Assembly: GCA_902760805.1 (NCBI GenBank)
Contig: CACWHY010000005.1
Location: 1 to 64,000, forward strand
Direction of reading: 5' to 3'
DNA: 64,000 nt
Source of the DNA: Ruminococcus flavefaciens
GTDB taxonomy: Bacteria; Bacillota; Clostridia; Oscillospirales; Ruminococcaceae
Shown here: piece after piece, positions 1 through 5,327 of the stretch
Layout of the letters: every line of letters begins with the position of its first letter
Position numbering within the stretch: position 1 is the first letter of the stretch
Notes under the pieces: generated by a model
Database searches by the model: none
Seen by the model: the letters and a program-made list of their open reading frames with translations, nothing else
Told to the model about the DNA's origin: nothing
Position numbers and translations under genes: made by a program

Positions 1-8
1 AATGAGAC

Positions 9-28
9 GGAGCCGGGTAACCGGCTCC
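9..28. terminator. Perfect 8-bp hairpin at the window edge
   Basis: GGAGCCGG and CCGGCTCC flank a GTAA loop. No clear T-run follows on either strand. It may terminate a gene left of the window, but the hairpin is all that can be seen. Confidence 0.4.
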
Positions 29-209
29 AATCATCTTTCAATAGGGTATCGTTTTTATTTGCAATATTGCAAAAGCCTAAAAACAACTTATATGACACAT
101 TTTTTTGCTATTTCAATAGACCATGGTCTATTGGCATAAAATGAGCCTTGCACTCAAAACAGAGAGCAAGGCTCAAATTAATAGTCTTTTCATGTATAAT
201 CTTTAAAGA

Positions 210-233
210 AACAGGCAGCCGAAGCTGCCTGTT
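210..233 (-). terminator. Rho-independent terminator with UUCG tetraloop
   Basis: A perfect 10-bp stem, AACAGGCAGC with GCTGCCTGTT, closes a loop that reads TTCG on the minus strand and is followed by TTTCTTT. It would stop leftward transcription out of the remnant element. Confidence 0.6.
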
Positions 234-300
234 ATTGTTATTATTCGGGTGTCACCTCAGGTGGACCGTCTACCAGACTTGTTGTGATACCACCTATCGT

Positions 301-353
301 CGTGTGAATTTCGTGTGAAAACGTGTGAATTTTGCCTGTTTTTTCTTCACACG
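301..353. repeat. Phased CGTGTGAA repeats, left cluster
   Basis: Direct copies of CGTGTGAA lie at 301-308, 312-319 and 322-329, and an inverted copy (TTCACACG) lies at 346-353. The direct copies are 10-11 bp apart, about one helical turn. A second cluster lies at 1890-1940 inside the neighbouring element. Such arrays suit recombinase arm sites or repressor operators, but the binding protein is unknown. Confidence 0.6.
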
Positions 354-397
354 CAACTGCAAAATGCAGTTGAAACTGTTTTCTGTAGGTAACAGAA

Positions 398-435
398 AAG
401 CCTGTATTTCGGCATTTTTCTCGAAATACAGGCTT
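398..435 (-). terminator. Terminator beside the partial tRNA-Ser copy
   Basis: A perfect 14-bp stem lies at 398-411 and 422-435 around a 10-nt loop. On the minus strand it ends in TTTTCT. It sits where a terminator of a tRNA-Ser gene would be, relative to the 446-502 copy. Confidence 0.65.
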
Positions 436-445
436 CTTTAATATA

Positions 446-502
446 GCGGACAGAGTGTGATTCGAACCCTCGATACGCTATTAACATATACACGAGTTCC
501 AG
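446..502 (-). repeat. Partial copy of tRNA-Ser 3' half (attachment-site repeat)
   Basis: This 57-bp stretch matches 54 of 57 positions of 2774-2830, the part of tRNA-Ser(GGA) from the anticodon loop to the acceptor end. The match stops exactly where the anticodon loop begins. The 5' half is absent and the CCA equivalent is changed, so it cannot be a working tRNA. Duplication of a tRNA 3' half is the usual mark left by a tyrosine-recombinase element. Two of the three mismatches create AGTGTGATTCG, an 11-mer found again in the phased repeats at 1890-1900. Confidence 0.8.
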
Positions 503-623
503 CAGTTAGAACAACTTTTAGCCTGTTTACTGCTGTTTTTGTTTACTTTAGTTTTATTGAGTATTCTCCTCAGAGAACGAAAACAAACGAAAATCCCTTT
601 GCCTGTTGTGATTGCTGTTGTCG

Positions 624-1220
624 TCATGGCGACAGCACCAGTTCTCCGAACACACTTCTGAGAAGTGATTTATCTCCTTGTGCAGCTCTTATGGTAGCTA
701 TTGTCAGCAAGTCGCTGTCAGCATTGTTGAAGTTTATGTCTCTGCCTGTATTTCTCACAAGAAGTGTTACAAACAGCCTTAGTGTCCTTCCGTTGCCTTC
801 TCGAAAAGGGTGCAGCATATTCAGTTCATGGTACAGATCTGTCAACTCGTCAAGAAACTCATCATTTTTCATTTCTTTCAGAAACTTCTGTTTTTTCAGA
901 CGCTCAAACTTTAGTGTTCCTATGCGTTCTATGTCCGAAGCGTTACAGAAAACAGTACCCTTTTTAGAAATGTTTATTTTTCTGACCGTTCCTGCCCAGT
1001 CGTAAAGATCGGAAAACATCTGTCTGTGAAGATTCTTGTAGTAGTCAAAGTCAACGTTCTCGAACCTCATTGTTTTTTCCAGTTTTACAGAACATGAAGT
1101 TACCAGCACAGATTCGGCTTCTGTCAGAAGTTCCTGTGTCCTTATGTCAAGCTTGTTCACAAGAACGGTAGTGTTAGGGTAGCAACTATCCTGACTTCCC
1201 TCAAGACTGTAGACTGCCAT
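624..1220 (-). CDS. Fic domain AMP-transferase toxin
   Basis: This 198-aa protein carries the Fic signature HPFREGNGRTLR at residues 137-148, with the catalytic His and the Asn-Gly-Arg anion-binding residues all present. Proteins of this family usually attach AMP from ATP to a Ser, Thr or Tyr hydroxyl of a target; the target cannot be told from sequence. The upstream gene (1201-1392) overlaps its start by 20 nt and encodes a small protein with the Fic-inhibitory motif, so this is a class I arrangement (as in VbhT/VbhA) where the antitoxin is a separate chain. No inhibitory helix is seen inside the toxin. There is no obvious ribosome binding site, which fits translational coupling. Its place in a mobile remnant suggests a plasmid- or island-stabilising module. 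Confidence 0.88.
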   Translation of the reverse strand: MAVYSLEGSQDSCYPNTTVLVNKLDIRTQELLTEAESVLVTSCSVKLEKTMRFENVDFDYYKNLHRQMFSDLYDWAGTVRKINISKKGTVFCNASDIERIGTLKFERLKKQKFLKEMKNDEFLDELTDLYHELNMLHPFREGNGRTLRLFVTLLVRNTGRDINFNNADSDLLTIATIRAAQGDKSLLRSVFGELVLSP

Positions 1221-1392
1221 TGATTCTTCCTCTTATGGATTGTGCTACTATTCTGACGAGTTCTTCATGAGTTATCTCGTTATCTGCGTACTGTCTTATT
1301 ATTTCCAGTGCTTTCTGATTGAAATGGATTCCTTCCATTTCTGCGGAAGCGACCTGATTTTTTATGGCTTTTTCAGTTGTTACGTTCTGCAT
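1201..1392 (-). CDS. Fic antitoxin, VbhA-like
   Basis: This is a 63-aa protein. The chosen ATG has AAAGGAG nine bases upstream; an in-frame TTG three codons earlier lies too close to the binding site. It contains SAEMEG, which fits the antitoxin motif [ST]xxxE[GN]. In the family the Glu of this motif blocks ATP gamma-phosphate positioning in the partner Fic protein. The rest is predicted helical. Its 3' end overlaps the toxin gene, so antitoxin is made first. A promoter with TTGACA, a 17-nt spacer and TAAAAT lies at 1418-1446. Confidence 0.85.
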   Translation of the reverse strand: MQNVTTEKAIKNQVASAEMEGIHFNQKALEIIRQYADNEITHEELVRIVAQSIRGRINGSLQS

Positions 1393-1417
1393 CGTCCTCA
1401 ACTCCTTTACTGCTTTT

Positions 1418-1446
1418 ATTTTACCCTATTCTGTATTCTTTGTCAA
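1418..1446 (-). promoter_or_regulatory. Promoter of the fic antitoxin/toxin operon
   Basis: On the minus strand: TTGACA (1446-1441), a 17-nt spacer, TAAAAT (1423-1418). The antitoxin ATG follows 25 nt after the -10 box. Confidence 0.7.
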
Positions 1447-1464
1447 CCTTTTTGTTGAAAACAA

Positions 1465-1489
1465 AAGGACAGCTTTTTCGGCTGTCCTT
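1465..1489 (-). terminator. Terminator between the DUF1413-like gene and the fic operon
   Basis: AAGGACAGC and GCTGTCCTT form a 9-bp stem around a 7-nt loop, and the minus strand continues with TTTTGTTTT. It ends the gene at 1521-1829. Confidence 0.75.
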
Positions 1490-1520
1490 ATTCTGTCTGT
1501 TGTTGTCGTTGGCTACATCG

Positions 1521-1829
1521 TCAAAGCGACACTTTGGTTGATAACTCAGACTTTCCTGCTATCCAGTACCAGTTGTGCTTATCTGAGTACTCGCTTAGCC
1601 ACTTTACGTTTTTGATTTTCTTTTCAGTAACAAGTGTTTTGAAACGTCTGCCTATTTCTCTTTTTTCGGATGATGACAGCTTCCACCAAAAGGGTAGGTG
1701 ATAAAAGCAAACTGCTGTTCTAACCTCAAAGAACGTATTGTTTGGAAACATTTTTATTGTGTCTTTGATTATTTTTAAGCCTTTTGCTACATTATTCGTA
1801 GTCATCGTCATCGTAGTATTCTGCGTCAT
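1521..1829 (-). CDS. DUF1413-like small protein
   Basis: This is a 102-aa protein of unknown function. The central part (FFEVRTAV, then WWKLSSSEKREIGRRF) resembles the DUF1413 pattern, in which a short hydrophobic strand is followed by a Trp-x-x-Leu and a basic Gly-Arg-x-Phe segment. Such proteins are common on Firmicute plasmids and islands. The N-terminus has three Met in a Thr/Asn-rich stretch and no good ribosome binding site, so the true start could be any of residues 1, 7 or 9. It has its own terminator on the left. A possible DNA-associated role is only inference. Confidence 0.55.
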   Translation of the reverse strand: MTQNTTMTMTTNNVAKGLKIIKDTIKMFPNNTFFEVRTAVCFYHLPFWWKLSSSEKREIGRRFKTLVTEKKIKNVKWLSEYSDKHNWYWIAGKSELSTKVSL

Positions 1830-1845
1830 CGTCTAAATAGAATCA

Positions 1846-1862
1846 GCTCCCGTATAGGGAGC
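1846..1862. other. Short hairpin upstream of the DUF1413-like gene
   Basis: GCTCCC and GGGAGC pair around GTATA. There is no strong T-run, so it may be a weak terminator for the gene at 2052-2240 or a leader hairpin of the gene at 1521-1829. Confidence 0.35.
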
Positions 1863-1889
1863 CGATTATTGATATTAGAACAGCCTTTC

Positions 1890-1940
1890 AGTGTGATTCG
1901 TGTGATTTTTCGTGTGACAGCCCCTGCATTTTCGTGTGAT
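1890..1940. repeat. Phased GTGTGA repeats, right cluster
   Basis: GTGTGA begins at 1891, 1900, 1912 and 1934, each copy followed by T or C and mostly preceded by C. The spacing of 9, 12 and 22 bp is close to whole helical turns. The same motif forms the 301-353 cluster and also occurs inside the left tRNA-derived repeat at 455-460. Recombinase arm sites or an operator array are the likely meanings. Confidence 0.6.
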
Positions 1941-1957
1941 TTTAAAAGGACGGTTTT

Positions 1958-2029
1958 ATGTTCTTAGTTGTGATTATTACATTTTTCGTGATAAATATTA
2001 CTTACAGTTTCAGCAAAGAGCGTTCTTGA
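1958..2029 (+). CDS. Possible 23-residue single-span membrane peptide
   Basis: An ATG at 1958 opens a 23-codon frame. It encodes a hydrophobic stretch (residues 2-14, nearly all Phe, Leu, Val and Ile) followed by a short charged tail, SKERS. The size and shape resemble type I toxin peptides. Only a weak AAAGG lies upstream and no antisense RNA promoter was proven, so this is a low-confidence call. It lies opposite to the neighbouring genes, between the phased repeats and the gene at 2052. Confidence 0.25.
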   Translation: MFLVVIITFFVINITYSFSKERS

Positions 2030-2051
2030 ATGCTTATCAGGATTATTGTTC

Positions 2052-2240
2052 TTAGGCATTCTTGTCCTCGTACATAAGGTCCCTGGCGGCAGTTATCGCC
2101 TCATGCTCCTGATATGGGTTTGCTTTCAGCCTTTCAAAATCTGAGTGAGGCAAGAATACCCATTTCTCGACCTCACAGCGTTTGGTGTTGTGATTGGAAG
2201 CCTTGTGTATCAGCTTACCGTTCATGTAGAATTTGTTCAT
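2052..2240 (-). CDS. Small mobile-element protein of unknown function
   Basis: This is a 62-aa soluble protein that I do not recognise. The ATG at 2240 is preferred because AGGAGG stands seven bases upstream; an upstream in-frame ATG lies before the binding site. It contains CEVEKWVFLPHSDFERLK and a C-terminal acidic helix. No signal peptide, membrane span or known motif is seen. It lies next to the DUF1413-like gene in the same direction and shares the AT-rich composition of the element. Confidence 0.6.
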   Translation of the reverse strand: MNKFYMNGKLIHKASNHNTKRCEVEKWVFLPHSDFERLKANPYQEHEAITAARDLMYEDKNA

Positions 2241-2719
2241 CTGTTTTCCTCCTGTCATAATTATTCCATAGACAGCAGGCGTGATCTGCTTTCTATAATT
2301 GTCCTGTAATCGTAACTTATATTCCGCGCAGGAGAATTATACTGTTCGACCGCTTCACACACCGCACAAATCGCTCACAGCGGCTTCAATCGCTCTCGGT
2401 GGTGCAGCTTCCCGACCTGTCACCGATGCCGTCAAAAACGGCTCACAAATCGTTGATAGGTTTTCTATCACTTGGTTTTCGGGGAAACAAAAAAGGACTC
2501 GATTCCAGTGTTTTCACATTTCGTGAAAATCACTAAAACCGAGTCCGAAACTTTGTGTACTATTTTTTGCTGACAAAAATCGAGATTTGCCTGTATTTCG
2601 ACCAATATTCACTCCAAAATTTTCCCTTGTGAGGGTTCAAATCCAGCCAGAGGCCTAAAACACCCCAATGTCATCTATGAAAATCGAAGTAAATTTTTCG
2701 AGATTTGGGTAGCAAAAAA
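2241..2719. other. Non-coding right arm of the element
   Basis: No supported gene was found over about 480 bp. A plus-strand frame at 2299-2526 and a minus-strand frame over roughly the same bases are both open for 40-75 codons, but neither has a ribosome binding site. A long imperfect hairpin lies at 2495-2546. GCCTGTATTTCG at about 2589-2600 repeats the arm of the 398-435 hairpin. The segment may be a dispersed repeat, which a genome-wide search would show. Confidence 0.45.
2495..2546 (-). terminator. Long imperfect hairpin with minus-strand T-run
   Basis: GGACTCG (2495-2501) pairs with CGAGTCC (2540-2546), and an inner stem TTTTCAC/GTGAAAA closes an ATTTC loop. On the minus strand TTTTTTG follows. 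It could terminate a leftward transcript from the tRNA side, or be the end of a small RNA. Confidence 0.5.
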
Positions 2720-2735
2720 GCCCGATATTTCGGGC
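2720..2735 (-). terminator. Terminator of the tRNA-Leu/tRNA-Ser operon
   Basis: GCCCGA and TCGGGC flank TATT. On the minus strand TTTTTT follows at once. It lies about 37 bp beyond the tRNA-Ser CCA end. Confidence 0.8.
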
Positions 2736-2771
2736 CTTTTTGGGCATGTCATCAATTTTGTTATGCCAATA

Positions 2772-2863
2772 TGGCGGACAGAGAGGGATTCGAACCCTCG
2801 ATACGCTATTAACGTATACACGAGTTCCAGTCGTGCGCCTTAGACCAGCTCAGCCATCTGTCC
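2772..2863 (-). tRNA. tRNA-Ser(GGA)
   Basis: This is a complete class II tRNA on the minus strand. The acceptor starts GGACAGA at 2863. The anticodon loop is CTGGAAC with anticodon GGA at 2828-2826, closed by CACGA/TCGTG. The long variable arm pairs ATACG with CGTAT, the T loop is GTTCGAATC, and CCA is encoded (2774-2772). It reads Ser codons UCC and UCU. It is the attachment site of the remnant element to the left, and its sequence remains intact. Confidence 0.95.
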
Positions 2864-2866
2864 AAA

Positions 2867-2953
2867 TGGTGCGAGTGACGGGACTTGAACCCACACGTCG
2901 TTTCCAACACTAGCACCTCAAGCTAGCCTGTCTGCCTATTCCAGCACACTCGC
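2867..2953 (-). tRNA. tRNA-Leu(GAG)
   Basis: This is a class II tRNA on the minus strand. GCGAGTG at the 5' end pairs with CACTCGC at the 3' end, CCA is encoded, and the anticodon loop TTGAGGT is closed by CTAGC/GCTAG. Anticodon GAG reads CUC and CUU. It lies three bases before tRNA-Ser and shares one promoter and terminator with it. Confidence 0.95.
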
Positions 2954-2967
2954 AAATTACATATGAT

Positions 2968-2996
2968 ATTATACCACCTTAAAAGCGAAAAGTCAA
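2968..2996 (-). promoter_or_regulatory. Promoter of the tRNA operon
   Basis: On the minus strand: TTGACT (2996-2991), a 17-nt spacer, TATAAT (2973-2968), 14 nt before the tRNA-Leu 5' end. Confidence 0.85.
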
Positions 2997-3113
2997 GGGT
3001 TACGGAAATATTTTTCTCATTTAACTATTAGGCTATCTGTTCTTTCGAGGCAGCTTCCCCTCTCCGGCGACTAACTGATCTTGATAGTTCCCAGAAAACA
3101 GCCTCAAAAATTA

Positions 3114-3229
3114 TTTTGATAAATTTCAAAATACCTCTTGACAAACGTAAACAGTCGTGGTATAGTATATTTAGACAGAAATCAAAATACCGTCAGTTTT
3201 TTGATCAGGTATTTCGATAAACATCAAAT
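3114..3229 (+). promoter_or_regulatory. Promoter and candidate SdpR operators
   Basis: TTGACA (3139-3144), a 17-nt spacer and TATAGT (3162-3167) form the promoter. Inverted half-sites of the type TTTTGAT/ATCAAA lie before the -35 box (about 3114-3132), after the -10 box (3181-3187 with 3199-3205) and again before the ribosome binding site (about 3213-3229). Repressors of this family bind imperfect palindromes of this kind, so autoregulation is likely. The exact sites are inferred. Confidence 0.6.
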
Positions 3230-3247
3230 CACCAAAAGGAGGGCTCC

Positions 3248-3523
3248 ATGAAAGACGTCTGGAACGCACTTGCCGACCCCACCCGCCGTCAGATCCTGAC
3301 CATGCTTCGTGATGGCGACATGACTGCCGGAGAGATCGCCGACCGGTTTGACATATCTGCCGCAACGATTTCTCACCACCTGAAGATCCTGCGAGAAACC
3401 GGCCTGCTGCTCTCAGAAAAGGAAAAGCAGACCATAACCTACAGCCTAAATCTCACCGTTTTTCAGGATATAATGAAGTCAATGGCCGAATTTTTCGGCA
3501 TGAAAGGAGATAACCATGAATAA
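3248..3523 (+). CDS. ArsR-type autorepressor, SdpR-like
   Basis: This 91-aa winged-helix repressor starts at an ATG with AAAGGAGG upstream. The HTH spans about residues 19-48 (GEIADRF..ISAATISHHLKIL), and the family opening DPTRRQIL is present. No metal-binding Cys box is seen, which fits SdpR rather than metal-sensing ArsR. The last codons overlap the start of the SdpI-like gene by 8 nt. In Bacillus, SdpR represses its own operon, and the membrane protein SdpI sequesters it when it detects the SdpC toxin. No sdpABC is present here. Confidence 0.85.
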   Translation: MKDVWNALADPTRRQILTMLRDGDMTAGEIADRFDISAATISHHLKILRETGLLLSEKEKQTITYSLNLTVFQDIMKSMAEFFGMKGDNHE

Positions 3524-4187
3524 CACAGCTTACAAGAGACTTTCTCTCATCCTCATAGCCGCAGCCGCCGTCAACCTGATCGCATCTGCGCTGTTCATAC
3601 TCACTCTTCCGGCGACCGTACCCACCCACTTCGGACCCGGCTTTGTCTGTGACGGAACAGGCTCCCGCTGGAACGGTCTAGCACCTTCAGTGCTGGCCCT
3701 CATCATTTTTCCTGTAGGACTTTTCTGCACGGGAAAAAGCAAAAATCTGGACAAAAACATGAAGCCCCTCACCATTACGCTGATCTTTGTCGAGGCCTTT
3801 ATCGTTCTGCTGAACTGGTTCCTGCTGTTCATTATGAATACCGGCGCAAAGCTGGGCGACAAGGTGCCCCTGGGCTTAGACTGGATGATCCCGGCTTTTG
3901 TGGGAGTGCTATTCATCGTTCTCGGCAACTTCCTCCCGACAGTCCGTCAGAACAACACCCTCGGCATAAAGCTCCCCTGGACGCTGAATAACGAGCGCTG
4001 CTGGAACGCCGTTCACCGCTTCTCGGGAAAGCTATATGTGATCAGCGGACTGATCTGCATAGCTGCTACGATCATCATAAAAGCCTTTGGGGTCTCGCCG
4101 ATCCTCTATACCGTGCTGACAGTTGCTATCGTCACTCTGTCCGTCGTTTTTCCGACGATCTGCGCATACAAACACAGAAACGACTGA
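3516..4187 (+). CDS. SdpI/DUF1648 family membrane protein
   Basis: This 223-aa polytopic protein has about six hydrophobic segments. The N-terminal DUF1648 segment (LPATVPTHFGP) and the C-terminal SdpI pattern (GIKLPWTLNNERCWNAVHRF) are both clear. SdpI proteins confer immunity to the SdpC toxin and signal to SdpR. Without a local toxin gene this pair may sense foreign toxins or envelope stress. It ends 5 nt before a strong terminator, so the operon has only two genes. Confidence 0.85.
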   Translation: MNNTAYKRLSLILIAAAAVNLIASALFILTLPATVPTHFGPGFVCDGTGSRWNGLAPSVLALIIFPVGLFCTGKSKNLDKNMKPLTITLIFVEAFIVLLNWFLLFIMNTGAKLGDKVPLGLDWMIPAFVGVLFIVLGNFLPTVRQNNTLGIKLPWTLNNERCWNAVHRFSGKLYVISGLICIAATIIIKAFGVSPILYTVLTVAIVTLSVVFPTICAYKHRND

Positions 4188-4192
4188 AAGAC

Positions 4193-4222
4193 CTGCTCCT
4201 CCCCGTGAGGAGCAGTTTTTTT
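4193..4222 (+). terminator. Terminator of the sdpR/sdpI-like operon
   Basis: CTGCTCCTC and GAGGAGCAG form a 9-bp stem followed by TTTTTTT. Confidence 0.9.
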
Positions 4223-4287
4223 CGGGGCGATCCTCTCCCGTTAGACATCTTTCGACATCAACAGACAAAACCGGAAAGAACTTCTGG

Positions 4288-4316
4288 TTGAAAGATCGTC
4301 CATAATGTTGTAGAAT
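4288..4316 (+). promoter_or_regulatory. Promoter of the spo0A-like gene
   Basis: TTGAAA (4288-4293), a 17-nt spacer, TAGAAT (4311-4316). A short inverted pair, TGAC/GTCA, lies at about 4336-4348 in the leader. Confidence 0.55.
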
Positions 4317-4383
4317 AATATCTGCTGCGCAGGTTGACTATCGGTCAGATGCTCCGCAGTAATATATATAAAGGAGAAAGAAT

Positions 4384-5157
4384 ATGAACAAAAGACCCAC
4401 TACTATCCTCATTGCAGACGACACAGCAACATTCGGAATAAGACTTGCATCACAGCTAAGAGAAAACGGCTATCAGACGCTGACTCGAAAAAGCACCGGC
4501 AGCGCCGTGCTGGACACGGTACTGAGCCATGCGCCCGACATCGTGATCACAGATCTGACCCTGAAGGACACCGATGCGGTGGCCCTTATGAAGCTGATCC
4601 GCAGCCACGCTCCTCATTCTCCACGATTTATCGTAGTTTCCGACATTGCCAACACCTTCATCAATAAGCAGGTCATCGAGGGCGGAGCTGCCTGCTGTTT
4701 AGTTCACCCTGTGGAGCTCCACCACGTCCTCAAGGCTATCGACACTCTTGAAAGCTGCGCCGGTTTTTCCGAAGACAGCTGCACCCTGATGAAGGTCACC
4801 GATACGATACAGAGCCTGGGAGTTCCTGCCCATATCAAGGGCTATCACTACCTGAGAGCTGCTATCCTCTACTCGATCCAGACTCCCCTGCTGCTGACCG
4901 GGATCACAAAGGAGCTCTACCCCATGATTGCCCGTCAGTTCAGCACAACTGCCTCCCGTGTGGAAAGAGCTATCCGCCACGCTATCGAGATAACCTGGGA
5001 GCGTGCCGGCACCGACCGCCTTGAGAGCTTCTTCGGCTTCACCTACAGCGGCCGCCCCACCAACTCCGAGTTCATCGCCTTTATCGCTGACAAGATCAGG
5101 CTCAGCTGCAATATCAGCATGAAGGTCTTTCCTCAAAACTACGCTCAGGCCCTCTAA
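4384..5157 (+). CDS. spo0A: Spo0A-type response regulator
   Basis: This 257-aa protein has a receiver domain (about 1-120) and a C-terminal Spo0A DNA-binding domain (about 135-250). The latter includes the typical start VTDTIQSLGVPAHIKGYHYL and the recognition region TTASRVERAIRHAIEITW. The acidic pocket (D12, D13) and phospho-acceptor D57 are present, as is Ser86 at the switch position. The conserved receiver Lys, normally in a KP pair, is replaced by His108 in LVHPVEL. AAAGGAGAAAG precedes the ATG. Spo0A is the master regulator of sporulation and stationary phase, but no sporulation gene is near. The altered pocket suggests changed phospho-signalling. Confidence 0.88.
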   Translation: MNKRPTTILIADDTATFGIRLASQLRENGYQTLTRKSTGSAVLDTVLSHAPDIVITDLTLKDTDAVALMKLIRSHAPHSPRFIVVSDIANTFINKQVIEGGAACCLVHPVELHHVLKAIDTLESCAGFSEDSCTLMKVTDTIQSLGVPAHIKGYHYLRAAILYSIQTPLLLTGITKELYPMIARQFSTTASRVERAIRHAIEITWERAGTDRLESFFGFTYSGRPTNSEFIAFIADKIRLSCNISMKVFPQNYAQAL

Positions 5158-5167
5158 AGGCCCCATG

Positions 5168-5193
5168 CCGGCGGCGATATGCTGCCGGTTTTT
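5168..5193 (+). terminator. Terminator of the spo0A-like gene
   Basis: CCGGCGGC and GCTGCCGG pair (one G-T) around GATAT, followed by TTTTT. Confidence 0.85.
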
Positions 5194-5249
5194 CGTAAAT
5201 ATAGCCAAATATAGGCTTTTTTGAAAAAATTCTTTGTTTTGTGTTACAC

Positions 5250-5278
5250 TTGCAATTCTTTCGCCGAATGTGTATAAT
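5250..5278 (+). promoter_or_regulatory. Promoter of the dockerin/C39 peptidase gene
   Basis: TTGCAA (5250-5255), a 17-nt spacer, TATAAT (5273-5278). An AGGAGG-like site precedes the ATG at 5328. Confidence 0.8.
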
Positions 5279-5327
5279 AGAAGTATATACCTTAATTTTT
5301 TCAGAGAGACATACAGGAGGAACAAAA

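Larger units (their letters stand above)
29..445. other. Non-coding stretch rich in inverted repeats
   Basis: No supported gene lies here. There is a perfect 20-bp palindrome at 114-133, a 10-bp stem at 142-151/166-175, the hairpins listed separately at 210-233 and 398-435, and a cluster of CGTGTGAA repeats at 301-353. A minus-strand frame without any ATG runs from about 436 to 237 and ends in two stops. It may be the tail of a lost gene, but it is not called as a CDS. Confidence 0.6.
446..2830. mobile_element. Small remnant integrative element at tRNA-Ser(GGA)
   Basis: The region is bounded by the partial tRNA-Ser copy (446-502) and the intact tRNA-Ser gene. It is AT-rich compared with the rest of the window. 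It holds a Fic toxin/antitoxin pair, a DUF1413-like gene, a small unknown gene and repeat arrays. No integrase, replication or transfer gene is present, so it is either a decayed element or a non-autonomous one mobilised in trans. The bounds are inferred from the repeat. Confidence 0.65.

Noticed and set aside
237..440. A 67-codon minus-strand frame ending in two stops (tail EVTPE)
   Set aside because: It has no start codon and runs through a terminator hairpin. It may be the tail of a lost gene, but no family could be recognised.
446..502. A second tRNA-Ser gene on the minus strand
   Set aside because: Only the 3' half from the anticodon loop onward is present, the 5' half is missing and the CCA is altered. 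It is an attachment repeat, not a tRNA.
457..1005. A 182-codon plus-strand frame
   Set aside because: It starts inside the tRNA repeat and lies antisense to the Fic gene, whose motif is clear; no ribosome binding site.
2299..2526. A 75-codon plus-strand frame
   Set aside because: No ribosome binding site, ends in a hairpin, and the opposite strand is also open. Treated as a possible repeat, not a gene.
2630..2660. GGGTTCAAATCC, resembling a tRNA T-loop on the plus strand
   Set aside because: The flanking bases do not pair as a T stem and no acceptor or anticodon arm is present.
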